Origin: SVTX01 sp045542075
GTDB lineage: Bacteria > Bacillota > Clostridia > Oscillospirales > CAG-272
Direction of reading: 5' to 3'
Length of the DNA stretch: 20,778 bases
NCBI GenBank assembly: GCA_045542075.1
Contig: JAZQKI010000022.1
Span: forward strand, 1-20,778
Shown here: one piece after another, positions 1-7,647 of the stretch
How positions within the stretch are numbered: the first letter of the stretch is position 1
How the letters are laid out: each line of letters opens with the position of its first letter
Made by a program: the position numbers and the translations under genes
The notes under the pieces: generated by a model
What the model saw: only the letters and a program-made list of their open reading frames with translations
Databases searched by the model: none
Told to the model about the DNA's origin: nothing

Positions 1-108
1 AATTCGATATGAGATAAATCCCTCGTTTGCGGAGCAAACATATCGAGCCGTAGGCATATCGAGTTGCGCTAGCAACATATCGAAAATCCCGTTAGGGATT
101 TATCTCGA
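1..108. repeat. Array of short hairpins separated by an ATATCGA heptamer
   Basis: Four small hairpins follow one another: gtttgc/gcaaac at 25-39, gcc/ggc at 47-55, gttgc/gcaac at 63-76 and aaatccc/gggattt at 84-101. Each is followed by the heptamer ATATCGA (40-46, 56-62, 77-83), the last by the variant ATCTCGA (102-108). A 13-base outer inverted repeat, gagataaatccct at 11-23 and agggatttatctc at 94-106, can close the whole array. The right arm can therefore pair either locally or long-range. The copA stop codon (92-94) and the codons just before it lie inside the element. Origin and function are unknown to me; it looks like a modular intergenic repeat. Confidence 0.8.
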
Positions 109-2662
109 TGCGTGATTTGTCCGTTAAGGACATCACGCATACCCCTCTTTTTTCAACAGACGTGACCTTATAATCGAGATCCACTACTATCTTGGTCAAT
201 GCTTCATCGGAAACAGAACCGTTTGTCACAACGACAGCGGTTCCCTTTTCGTGACTTACCTCGGCAGAGAGTACGCCGTCCGCCGCCTCAAGATATTTCT
301 TTACTCTTGCCTCACAGTGAGGGCACATCATACCAACTATATGAATTGTTCTTGTCATTTCCTTATTCTCCTTTTTATGCTTGTGTTTTATTTTCCTGTC
401 ACTTTTGGGGCAGTAAATATTCACGAGATTAAGTCTCAGTGCGTTTGATACCACGCAAAAGCTTGACATACTCATTGCCGCCGCGCCGAACATAGGGCTC
501 AGCTCCCAGCCGAGAAGTCCTATCCACACGCCCGCCGCAAGCGGTATGCCGATTATATTGTAAATAAATGCCCAGAACAGATTTTCCTTAATGTTTGTAA
601 GCACTCTGCGACTGAGTCTTATCGCCGCGGGAACGTCCATAAGCTCACTCTTCATAAGCACCACGTCCGCCGCGTCTATAGCAATATCCGTTCCCGCGCC
701 TATCGCTATTCCAATGTCCGCGCTCGTGAGTGCGGGCGCGTCGTTGATTCCGTCGCCCACCATTATCACACAGCCCTCACGTTTGTATTTTGCAACTGCC
801 GCCGCCTTGCCGTCGGGAAGCACGTCCGAGATGACCTCGTCAACTCCAACAAGCTCCGCAACCGCCCTTGCGGTGCGTGAGTTATCGCCTGTGAGCATAA
901 CGGTTTTAATACCCATGCCGTGAAGCTGAGAGATAGCCTCGGCGCTGTCTCCCTTTATTCTGTCCGCAACCGCAATAATGCCCAGCATCTCTCCGCCGTG
1001 GCAGAACAAAAGCGGTGTCTTGCCCTGCTCCGCGTAGCTTTCCGCTACCGCTTGCGCCTCAGATGAGAGATTTATCTTCTGGCTTATAAGCTTTAAGCTT
1101 CCGCCAACGGCTTGCTTTCCGTCAATAATACCCTGAACTCCGCTTCCGACAAGCACCGAAAAGTCGGTCGCGTCGGATGGCGTGAGATCCAATTTTTCGC
1201 ATTCTGAAATTACAGCTCTCGCCAACGGATGCTCACTCTTTTTCTCAAGCGAATACGCAACGCTCAAAAGCTGATTCTGACTTATATTTTCCGCAGTCCA
1301 TATATCCGTCACCTCGGGTGAACCGCTGGTGATGGTTCCCGTCTTGTCGAGAATTACTATCTCCGCCCTGCCTGTCTGCTCGAGCGATTGAGCGGTCTTG
1401 AAGAGTATGCCGTTCTTTGCGCCCATACCACTGCCAACCATTATTGCGACGGGGGTTGCCAAGCCCAACGCGCAGGGACAGCTTATAACAAGCACCGAAA
1501 TTCCGCGCGCTAACGCATAGCCGATATTTTGCTCTATTATCAGCCACACCGCTGTCGTGACAAGCGAAATTGCTATTACCACGGGCACGAAAACACCCGA
1601 CACCTTATCCGCGATCTTGGCAATAGGAGCCTTTGTGGCGGACGCGTCGCTCACCATTTTTATTATCTTTGCAAGTGCCGTCTCCGAGCCGATCTTCTCG
1701 GCGCGACAGACAAGATACCCGGATTTGTTTATAGTCGCCACGGAAACATGGTCGCCCTCGCCCTTATCCACGGGAATACTCTCACCCGTGAGCGCAGACT
1801 CGTCAACCGCGCTGACTCCCTCAAGCACCACACCGTCCACGGGAAAGCTCTCGCCGGGTCTGACCGCAAATATATCTCCGACCTTGACGTCCTCGGCGGG
1901 GATCTCCACCTCGCTGCCTTCTACAAGAAGCGTCGCCTTTTTGGGAGCAAGATCCATAAGTCCGCGGAGCGCATCGGTGGTCTTGCCCTTTGAGTAGGCC
2001 TCGAGAAGCTTGCCGAGGGTTATGAGCGAAAGTATCATCGCCGCGGACTCAAAATAAAGTCCGTGCAGATGCGTGTGCGCTGCTTCGTGATCTCCCTTTG
2101 ATACAGCAACAATTATCAGAACAGTCAAAACTCCGCTGTATATAAACGATGCGCCCGAGCCGAGAGACACAAGTGTGTCCATATTCGGTGAGAGGTGAAG
2201 CGCACCCTTAACACCGTTTATAAAAAACTTGCGGTTTATTATCATTATTATAAGGGCAAGCACGCACTCAACAGATGCAAGCAGAATGGGGTTGCGCATA
2301 AACTCGGGCAATGGCCAGCCCCACATTATATGTCCCATTGAGATATACATAAGGACAAGCAAAAATCCCAGCGACCAGCAAAGCCGCTTTATAAGCCTTG
2401 GTGTTTCCTTGTCCTCAAGTGCTCGGTCAAGCGAGCCCGATATTTTTGAGCTCTTGCCATCTGCCTCGGCAGATGAAGCCCCATAGCCCGCGCCCTCGAC
2501 CGCCGAGATTATTGTCTCGTCGTCTATATTGCCCTCAACCGTCATAGAGTTCGTAAGCAGATTTACCGCGCAGGACTCAACGCCGTCAAGAGAGCATACC
2601 GCTTTTTCAACTCGGGAGGAGCAAGCGGCACAGCTCATACCCGTCACGTTAAATTTTTTCAT
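92..2662 (-). CDS. copA: Copper-translocating P-type ATPase (CopA) with N- and C-terminal HMA domains
   Basis: P1B-1 type ATPase that exports Cu(I) across the cytoplasmic membrane; 856 aa. An N-terminal HMA domain carries GMSCAAC (Cys11, Cys14). Then follow membrane helices, TGES (292-295) of the actuator domain, the CPC copper site (395-397), the phosphorylated Asp439 in DKTGT, the SEHP motif (HP at 478-479) and GDGINDAP. The last helices hold YN and MSxSS, the usual Cu(I) ligands. A second HMA domain (about 769-840) with CPHC (Cys780, Cys783) is fused to the C-terminus, an arrangement I recall from other clostridia. The start ATG overlaps the stop of the ROK kinase gene by one base (TGATG), so translation is probably coupled. 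No copper-responsive repressor gene is visible here. The final residues (about RIEINP) are encoded by the hairpin array, so the original C-terminus was probably replaced. Confidence 0.95.
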   Translation of the reverse strand: MKKFNVTGMSCAACSSRVEKAVCSLDGVESCAVNLLTNSMTVEGNIDDETIISAVEGAGYGASSAEADGKSSKISGSLDRALEDKETPRLIKRLCWSLGFLLVLMYISMGHIMWGWPLPEFMRNPILLASVECVLALIIMIINRKFFINGVKGALHLSPNMDTLVSLGSGASFIYSGVLTVLIIVAVSKGDHEAAHTHLHGLYFESAAMILSLITLGKLLEAYSKGKTTDALRGLMDLAPKKATLLVEGSEVEIPAEDVKVGDIFAVRPGESFPVDGVVLEGVSAVDESALTGESIPVDKGEGDHVSVATINKSGYLVCRAEKIGSETALAKIIKMVSDASATKAPIAKIADKVSGVFVPVVIAISLVTTAVWLIIEQNIGYALARGISVLVISCPCALGLATPVAIMVGSGMGAKNGILFKTAQSLEQTGRAEIVILDKTGTITSGSPEVTDIWTAENISQNQLLSVAYSLEKKSEHPLARAVISECEKLDLTPSDATDFSVLVGSGVQGIIDGKQAVGGSLKLISQKINLSSEAQAVAESYAEQGKTPLLFCHGGEMLGIIAVADRIKGDSAEAISQLHGMGIKTVMLTGDNSRTARAVAELVGVDEVISDVLPDGKAAAVAKYKREGCVIMVGDGINDAPALTSADIGIAIGAGTDIAIDAADVVLMKSELMDVPAAIRLSRRVLTNIKENLFWAFIYNIIGIPLAAGVWIGLLGWELSPMFGAAAMSMSSFCVVSNALRLNLVNIYCPKSDRKIKHKHKKENKEMTRTIHIVGMMCPHCEARVKKYLEAADGVLSAEVSHEKGTAVVVTNGSVSDEALTKIVVDLDYKVTSVEKRGVCVMSLTDKSRIEINP
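108..140. repeat. Long hairpin continuing the array, inside the copA 3' end
   Basis: The arms atgcgtgat-tt-gtcc (108-122) and ggacatcacgcat (128-140) form a 13-bp stem with a 2-base bulge and a GTTAA loop. It follows directly after the last ATCTCGA heptamer, so it reads as a fifth hairpin of the array. It encodes part of the CopA tail that lies beyond the last HMA-like residues. Confidence 0.7.
356..373 (-). promoter_or_regulatory. Internal ribosome binding site and ATG before the C-terminal HMA domain of copA
   Basis: On the minus strand AAGGAG (368-373) stands 9 bases before an in-frame ATG (356-358, codon 769). This ATG begins exactly at the C-terminal HMA domain. Strength and spacing match the real start sites of this window. 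If used, it would give a separate 88-aa copper chaperone like CopZ from the same mRNA. It may instead be the remnant of a formerly separate gene fused to copA. The Lys/Glu-rich linker is compatible with either view. Confidence 0.5.
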
Positions 2663-3618
2663 CAGATTCCAAGAAATGCCGCGCCGATAATTCCCGCATC
2701 GTTGCCAAGAGCTGCTATGCAGACCTTCGTGGGCGTGACAGTACCCGCTCCGCCGTAGCTTTCTTTTTTAACGATAGGCATAATGAGGTCGAGCAGCTTT
2801 TGTCCCTGACCCGAAATTCCTCCGCCTATGGACAACACCTCGGGCTGATAGAGGTTGATTATGTTTGTGATTCCGCAAGCGAGATAATAGGAGTATTCCT
2901 TTATGACCTCTGCCGCAGCCTCATCTCCTTCGTCATACGCGTCAAATGCAACTCTGCCGTTGACTCCATTGACCGCAAGAGCCTCCATAAGAGTCTCTCT
3001 GCCAGTCTCCTTGCACTCAGCGAGCTTTTCCTTTGTCATATTTATAAGAGCCGTTGCAGAGCTGTACGCCTCCCAACAGCCAAGTCTGCCGCAGCCGCAG
3101 GGTCTGCCACCCGCGGAGATAACGATATGTCCAAGCTCCGCTCCCGCAAAATTAAAGCCCGCATACACCTTGCCGTCAACTATAACTCCGCCGCCAACTC
3201 CCGTGCCGAGAGTTATCATTACCGAATTATCCGTTCCCTTTGCCGCGCCTGCGACCGCCTCGCCCCACGCCGCCGCGTTAGCGTCGTTCTCAACGTGAGT
3301 CTCAACACCGTCAAGCTTGTCGGAAAGCTTTTTGCAAATAGGGAAATGCAAAAGCGGAAGGTTGCAGGAATATTCAACAACGCCGTCGCGGCTGTTCGCG
3401 ATTCCGGGAGATGCGATACCTACCGCCTCAATGTCAGAAAGCAGAATCCCCGACTCCTCGCAAAGTGCGCGGCAAAGATACGCCATATCCTCAACAATTC
3501 TGTCGCCGCCCTCGGTGACTGTGGTGGGAATACTCTTTTTCTTGATAATGCTGAAATTACCGTCAACTATCGCCGCTGCGATGTTTGTGCCGCCAAGATC
3601 AATTCCTATACGATACAT
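2662..3618 (-). CDS. ROK family sugar kinase (probable glucokinase)
   Basis: 318 aa, the usual length for a ROK kinase. It phosphorylates a hexose, most likely glucose, with ATP in the cytoplasm. Visible motifs are the N-terminal phosphate loop DLGGTN (8-13), the ENDANAAAWGE segment with the catalytic Asp, LGTGVGGG for ATP/sugar binding, and the ROK zinc signature formed by ELGH and the cysteines of CGCGRLGC. The start is supported by AGAGGA 8 bases before the ATG. The gene lies 40 bases after the nitroreductase gene and overlaps copA by one base. The pairing with a copper ATPase has no obvious metabolic reason. A fructokinase or N-acetylmannosamine kinase specificity cannot be excluded by eye. 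Confidence 0.88.
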   Translation of the reverse strand: MYRIGIDLGGTNIAAAIVDGNFSIIKKKSIPTTVTEGGDRIVEDMAYLCRALCEESGILLSDIEAVGIASPGIANSRDGVVEYSCNLPLLHFPICKKLSDKLDGVETHVENDANAAAWGEAVAGAAKGTDNSVMITLGTGVGGGVIVDGKVYAGFNFAGAELGHIVISAGGRPCGCGRLGCWEAYSSATALINMTKEKLAECKETGRETLMEALAVNGVNGRVAFDAYDEGDEAAAEVIKEYSYYLACGITNIINLYQPEVLSIGGGISGQGQKLLDLIMPIVKKESYGGAGTVTPTKVCIAALGNDAGIIGAAFLGI

Positions 3619-3658
3619 AACTAAATCCTCTCTTATCTTAAATATGTCAATTTTGTTC

Positions 3659-4174
3659 TTATTTTACATAATGCACTCTGCCCTCTACTCTGGGCTTTGT
3701 GCTGCGAGTCTCCGCGCTGTAGCCGAGAATACAGTTGCCAACACCGACATAGCTGTCGGGTATTCCGCACTCGCGAGCTATTGCTCTGCACTCGTCACCC
3801 TCAAACATTTCCTTTGCTCTGTGTACCCAGCACGAGCCTATACCGAGCGAGAACGCCGTATTGAGCATGTTGCCAAGCGCGAGCGAGCCGTCCTCTACGT
3901 GTGTATGCACGTCTCTATCCGCAAAGACTACGACAACGACGGGCGCGTTATAAAACGGATCTGTGCCTGCGGGAAAACCGCCGACCTCGGCGTTTACTCT
4001 CGAAAGTGTCTTGATGACCTCTTTATTTGTGACCACCATAAATCTTACTGCCTGGCGGTTGCGGCCCGAAGCCGCCCAAACGCCCGCGTCAACTATCTGC
4101 TCTATAAGCTCTGCGGGAACTTCTTTGTCCGAATAAGCCTTTGTGCTGTATCTGCTCCTTATCAGGTCTAACAT
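3659..4174 (-). CDS. Nitroreductase family protein
   Basis: 171 aa, typical of the short FMN-dependent nitroreductase fold, which reduces nitro compounds, quinones or flavins with NAD(P)H. The N-terminal RSRYSTKAYSDKEV segment matches the family's FMN phosphate-binding RxSxRxF region. The central HTHVEDGSLALGNMLNTAFSLGIGSCW region matches the conserved helix and turn that line the flavin. The start has AGGAGA five bases upstream. It sits inside the minus-strand gene run, 27 bases after the elaA-like gene and 40 bases before the ROK kinase. The substrate is unknown. Confidence 0.88.
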   Translation of the reverse strand: MLDLIRSRYSTKAYSDKEVPAELIEQIVDAGVWAASGRNRQAVRFMVVTNKEVIKTLSRVNAEVGGFPAGTDPFYNAPVVVVVFADRDVHTHVEDGSLALGNMLNTAFSLGIGSCWVHRAKEMFEGDECRAIARECGIPDSYVGVGNCILGYSAETRSTKPRVEGRVHYVK

Positions 4175-4201
4175 TTTTCTCTCCTTAATATATATGATTT
4201 T

Positions 4202-4633
4202 TTATAAATCGAGTATCATCTTGACGTGGGGTATCCCCTCCTCAAGATATTCGTCGGATATGACCTTGAATCCGCATCTTTCGTAATATCCGAGCGCCTG
4301 CGTCTGCGCGCTGACAACAATCTTTTCGCACGGCATTTTTTCTCTGATCGCCTTCAAGGCTTCAGTCATAAGCAGTCTGCCGTGACCCTGACCGTGCGTG
4401 AGTGTCAGCACTCTGCCTATCTTTACGGTGTCCTTGCCCGAATAATACGCGCGCAGACAGGCTATGACGCGTCCGTCCTGCCATAAGAAGCAGTGCAGAC
4501 TCTCGCAGTCCACGCCGTCCATATCCTGACAGATTATATTTTGCTCCAGAAGGAACACCTCCGAGCGAGATCTGAGTATCTCGTAAAGCTCATAAACCGT
4601 CAGCTCGTTGAATTTTTTTGATATAAAGTTCAT
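4202..4633 (-). CDS. ElaA-like GNAT N-acetyltransferase
   Basis: 143 aa. The opening FNELTVYELYEILRSRSEVF, followed by LEQNIICQDMDGVD, is the recognisable start of the ElaA family of GNAT acetyltransferases. The acetyl-CoA loop is visible as GQGHGR (81-86), after the strand KIGRVLTL. The substrate of ElaA proteins is not established. The ATG overlaps the stop of the methyltransferase gene by four bases (ATGA), and GGAG lies just upstream, so translation is coupled. I am confident of the family but not of the function. Confidence 0.87.
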   Translation of the reverse strand: MNFISKKFNELTVYELYEILRSRSEVFLLEQNIICQDMDGVDCESLHCFLWQDGRVIACLRAYYSGKDTVKIGRVLTLTHGQGHGRLLMTEALKAIREKMPCEKIVVSAQTQALGYYERCGFKVISDEYLEEGIPHVKMILDL

Positions 4634-5430
4634 TGTTTTTCTCCCACGAAAAGCAGGTGATTGGTCATACCAAGCAGCTCCGGCTTTTCACAAATATAAT
4701 AGTGGTAGCGCAGATATTGCGCGTAGTCCTCATCGCTCATTTCATTGATACGATCTGCAAGCAGCTCGCTTGCGCCGTCGGATGCAACCTCGTGTAAGAC
4801 ATTTATACCGCCATCAGAAAGAAGCTTTCTTGCCGCACCTACCGTGTGGAACACAAACGGAAAGTCCTCAAGCTTAAAGGTCTCTTTGTCATAATGTCCG
4901 TTTGAAAAATAGCTTACATCATATTCAAACTCGGTAAGAAAAACGAAGTCGTTAGAAATAAACGAAAAGAATATTTTGCCACCGTCGCGGCATACTCGCT
5001 TTGCTTCGCTAATACATTTTTGCTTATCCACATCATTTTTCAAATGATAAAGCGGGCCGAACAGAAGGACAATATCAAACGACTTATCTGCATAGCGAGA
5101 GAGGTCAAGTGCATTACCTTGAACGAGGTCAATATTATCTTCGGGCGTGAGCTTCTTTTTGAAGGCGGCAATGTTGGCATCGGCAAGCTCAAGAGCCGAT
5201 ACCTCATATCCCTTACGGGCAAAGTAAAGGCTGTATTCACCTGTGCCTGCACCGATGTCGAGTATCTTGTCGCCCTCTTTCAAGTATTTTTCTATGTAGC
5301 GAACGGTGGTCAGAAATTCAACTCTTGCGGCTTTTGAATGATTGAGCCTTGCATCCTCGTTAAATATGTCATAGGTTCTGTTTACACGTTCACTTTCGTT
5401 TTCTATTTTTGCAAGTTGTTCAAAGTCCAT
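4630..5430 (-). CDS. Class I SAM-dependent methyltransferase
   Basis: 266 aa. A Rossmann-type methyltransferase with motif I DIGAGTGEY (58-66), the acidic ribose-binding Glu81 at the end of strand 2, a GNALDLSRYADKSFDIVLLFG segment (motifs II-III), and LYHL after strand 4. The N-terminal cap (NEDARLNHSKAARVEF) is typical of a widespread Firmicutes group of small-molecule methyltransferases whose substrate is unknown. The start is supported by AGGAGT just before the ATG. Its stop is 4-base overlapped with the elaA-like gene, and the P-loop gene ends two bases upstream, so all three are surely co-transcribed. Confidence 0.88.
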   Translation of the reverse strand: MDFEQLAKIENESERVNRTYDIFNEDARLNHSKAARVEFLTTVRYIEKYLKEGDKILDIGAGTGEYSLYFARKGYEVSALELADANIAAFKKKLTPEDNIDLVQGNALDLSRYADKSFDIVLLFGPLYHLKNDVDKQKCISEAKRVCRDGGKIFFSFISNDFVFLTEFEYDVSYFSNGHYDKETFKLEDFPFVFHTVGAARKLLSDGGINVLHEVASDGASELLADRINEMSDEDYAQYLRYHYYICEKPELLGMTNHLLFVGEKQ

Positions 5431-5432
5431 AA

Positions 5433-5969
5433 TTACTCCTTCTGTGAATTCAACTTTTCAGCAATCAGATTTACATTATCACTTATTGGCAATGCTCCAT
5501 CTACTCTAAATATGGGGCAACATAGAGTTGATAGCCAATCGTTAACTAAATTATCATCCCTTGAAGCACAAAAATTATGGAAGGTCTCGATTTGCTCGTA
5601 ATAATCACCGCCTTTACAACTTTTCTCACCGAAAAGTATGTATGACCTATTATGTACTCGCTTTAATCGTATCTCCTTTGGGACTTCAATAGAGATTACA
5701 CACTTCAAGTTAGAAATAAACTCATCTCCAAAGCTTCCTGTTACCGATGCCAGAACAAAGTCATTTTCACCGTTTGCAATGTTTGTAAGCATTGATACAA
5801 CCTCTTCGTAAGGACGGGATTTTTCATACGGATAATCAGGATTGTCTTGACGAGAAAAGTATATATCTTCAATATCAATGAAGCGGAGATTTAATCTTTC
5901 GGCAAGTGCTTTTGCCAGTGTGCTTTTACCTGCGCCATTCAAACCGCAAACTAATATAACGCTCCCCAT
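5433..5969 (-). CDS. Small P-loop NTPase / kinase-like protein
   Basis: 178 aa from the chosen start. A Walker A motif GLNGAGKST lies at the very N-terminus, followed by a short-chain kinase layout (LRFIDIEDIYFSR as a possible substrate/Mg segment; IEVPKEIRLKRVHNR as a possible lid). This resembles shikimate/adenylate-type kinases, but the substrate cannot be told. A longer reading begins 12 codons upstream at 6005, but it would overlap the NUDIX gene. The ATG at 5969 has AGGAG seven bases upstream and puts the P-loop in the usual place, so I prefer it. It is two bases from the methyltransferase gene and four from NUDIX. The gene looks more AT-rich than copA or prfB. Confidence 0.8.
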   Translation of the reverse strand: MGSVILVCGLNGAGKSTLAKALAERLNLRFIDIEDIYFSRQDNPDYPYEKSRPYEEVVSMLTNIANGENDFVLASVTGSFGDEFISNLKCVISIEVPKEIRLKRVHNRSYILFGEKSCKGGDYYEQIETFHNFCASRDDNLVNDWLSTLCCPIFRVDGALPISDNVNLIAEKLNSQKE

Positions 5970-5973
5970 ACGT

Positions 5974-6459
5974 TCACTCCTTATAAACAAAGTACACGAT
6001 CTCATCGGGAATGTTCACGATGTATTCCTTTGCCTGCGGCGGATAGATATTCTTGTTCGGTACATCTTCAAGCGGTATCCAACACATATCAAGCTCAATA
6101 CGCTCGTTGCCAAGCTCGTCAAGTGCTTTGAAATTTCTATCAAGCGGTATCTGTGTTTCGTCCTTTAAGGAAACCAAATAATATAGGTTTATCTGCTGAC
6201 AAGGGCGAGTACCCCAAGGGAAGAAATTCTCGTTCACCATAAAGAGTCTTTCAACCTTGATGTCAGCACCGATTTCTTCCTTAAATTCTCTTATGATCGT
6301 TTCCGCTGTCGTTTCGCCAAATGCAACGTGACCGCCTATAAAGGCGTAGCCGTCCTCACCGACAAGCTTTTGCATAAGTACCTTGCCGTTGTGGATCAGA
6401 AGTCCACCGACACGGTACGAAAAAACAAAATCGTCTGTTTTGAAAAGTATATCTGCCAT
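5974..6459 (-). CDS. NUDIX hydrolase
   Basis: 161 aa. The complete Nudix box is visible: G43-x5-E49-x7-R57-E58-F-x-E61-E62-x-G64. These residues bind Mg2+ and cleave a nucleoside diphosphate linked to another group. The protein opens with a short extension and a strand RVGGLLIHNGKVLMQK, as is usual. The PCQQINLYYLV segment after the box probably shapes substrate choice, which cannot be read from sequence. The gene lies between the HAD phosphatase gene (24-base gap) and the P-loop kinase-like gene (4-base gap), a context that suggests nucleotide clean-up or turnover. Confidence 0.9.
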   Translation of the reverse strand: MADILFKTDDFVFSYRVGGLLIHNGKVLMQKLVGEDGYAFIGGHVAFGETTAETIIREFKEEIGADIKVERLFMVNENFFPWGTRPCQQINLYYLVSLKDETQIPLDRNFKALDELGNERIELDMCWIPLEDVPNKNIYPPQAKEYIVNIPDEIVYFVYKE

Positions 6460-6483
6460 AATATTTCCTCAATTTCTGTATGC

Positions 6484-7095
6484 TCATAAAATGCGGAGTA
6501 ATTCAGATAAAGAATCGATTTGATAATCCGCAACGCCCTCACCAAGCTCTGCACCCTGATATTGTGCAAGACCGTTCTTAACCCAAACAGTTTTCATTCC
6601 AATCGCTTTTGCAGGGATAATATCGTTGTCGAGCCGATCACCAACCATAACGCTTTCCTCTGCGGTGCATTTTGCAAACTCTAAAGCCTTTTCAAAAATT
6701 TCCTTATCGGGCTTGGCGTATCCAATCTCTGCGGATGCAGCAATTACCTCGAAGTATTGGCGCAAGCCCCAAGACTCCAAGCGTTCTTCTGTTCCGAGTT
6801 TTTGGTTTGCAATTATGCCGAGTTCATATCCCTTGTCAACGAGAGCCGCCAATGTGCTATGTGCATCTGAATACGGAACTTCATCTTCCGAGTGCCACGG
6901 GGGTTTCGTTAATCCAAAGTGTTTGATAGCAGCAGAATTACCGTCAAGTCCTTGTTGAGCGAGAGCAATACGGACACCATCAAATTCCTTGAAAGTGATG
7001 CTTGTGCCGGCAATCATTTCTCGCACTCTGTGATCGTATGCTTCGGTTTCATCAACGAGCGTCGAGCCAACATCAAAAAATATCCACTTGACCAT
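6484..7095 (-). CDS. HAD superfamily hydrolase (phosphatase-like)
   Basis: 203 aa. Haloacid-dehalogenase fold with a helical cap. Motif I is FFDVGSTL with nucleophile Asp8. The second acid of the classic DxD is Gly10, as in the known DVGNTL-type members. Motif II is IIANQ (Asn97), motif III is Lys128 in YAKPD, and motif IV is GDRLDND (153-157 region), which binds Mg2+. It probably dephosphorylates a small metabolite such as a nucleotide or sugar phosphate. The Gly in motif I may lower or alter activity. GGAGGGG stands just upstream of the ATG. The gap to the GNAT gene is 12 bases and to NUDIX 24 bases. Confidence 0.88.
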   Translation of the reverse strand: MVKWIFFDVGSTLVDETEAYDHRVREMIAGTSITFKEFDGVRIALAQQGLDGNSAAIKHFGLTKPPWHSEDEVPYSDAHSTLAALVDKGYELGIIANQKLGTEERLESWGLRQYFEVIAASAEIGYAKPDKEIFEKALEFAKCTAEESVMVGDRLDNDIIPAKAIGMKTVWVKNGLAQYQGAELGEGVADYQIDSLSELLRIL

Positions 7096-7107
7096 TTTGC
7101 CCCTCCA

Positions 7108-7635
7108 TCACAGGGTTATCCAAAACCTTTTCAAATCTCTGTTTCCGTTTGGCTCATATACCGTTGATTCATACTCGCCGCCGTTTGCGAGAATCGTCTT
7201 TTCGCTTGCAATATTGCCGTCAACACAGGTTATAAGCACCTTATTAAGACCAATTCCCTTGCAAAACGGAAGCGCCATTTTGAGCATTTCCTTGGCATAT
7301 CCCTTGCGTCGTTCGCTCGGTCTTACGGAATACCCGATATGTCCGCCAAATTGGGAGAGATAGTCGTTAAACTCATGCCTTACCTGCAAAAATCCCAGCA
7401 CCTTGTTATCCGCTTTTCTGACAAGCATAAATTGCGTCGCAGGAACCAATTGGGCAGAAACCTCTTTGGTGGATTCGTAATCCTGACATACTTTTATATA
7501 TTCCTCAGGATCTTCAATTCTGCGAAGCGGACCACAGCCGTCCATCGAGTCGCCGGCGTCAAGAAATTCTTGCCTGTATTCCGAAATCTGAGTTGCGTAC
7601 TCGCTCGTCGGTCGTATTAAAATAAATTCTTCCAT
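7108..7635 (-). CDS. GNAT family N-acetyltransferase
   Basis: 175 aa. The GNAT fold is shown by the strand GGHIGYSVRPSERRKGYAKEML, in which RRKGYA (109-114) is the acetyl-CoA pyrophosphate loop. It is followed by LNKVLITCVDGNIASEKTILANGGEYE, the typical motif B with a conserved Asn. The closing FWI segment is also common in this subgroup. The acceptor is unknown; relatives act on amino groups of small molecules, antibiotics or protein N-termini. AAGGA lies about ten bases before the ATG. Short gaps of 12 bases on both sides place it in the same transcript as the nucleoside hydrolase and HAD genes. Confidence 0.88.
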   Translation of the reverse strand: MEEFILIRPTSEYATQISEYRQEFLDAGDSMDGCGPLRRIEDPEEYIKVCQDYESTKEVSAQLVPATQFMLVRKADNKVLGFLQVRHEFNDYLSQFGGHIGYSVRPSERRKGYAKEMLKMALPFCKGIGLNKVLITCVDGNIASEKTILANGGEYESTVYEPNGNRDLKRFWITL

Positions 7636-7647
7636 ATCTTATTTTCC

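Noticed and set aside
1..108. CRISPR-like array
   Set aside because: The conserved unit is only 7 bases and the spaces are self-complementary hairpins of 9-18 bases, which does not fit repeats and spacers; no cas genes.
2800..3624. 274-aa open frame on the plus strand opposite the ROK kinase gene
   Set aside because: Shadow of a clearly recognised gene; odd composition and no family motif or good start.
3645..3650. TTGACA on the minus strand as a promoter for the ROK-copA pair
   Set aside because: No TATAAT-like hexamer at 16-18 bases; it would fall on the ribosome site.
3317..4171. 284-aa plus-strand frame opposite the ROK and nitroreductase genes
   Set aside because: Lies across two real genes on the other strand and has no recognisable features.
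5970..6005. 12-residue N-terminal extension of the P-loop protein
   Set aside because: Overlaps the NUDIX gene; the inner ATG at 5969 has a clear AGGAG.
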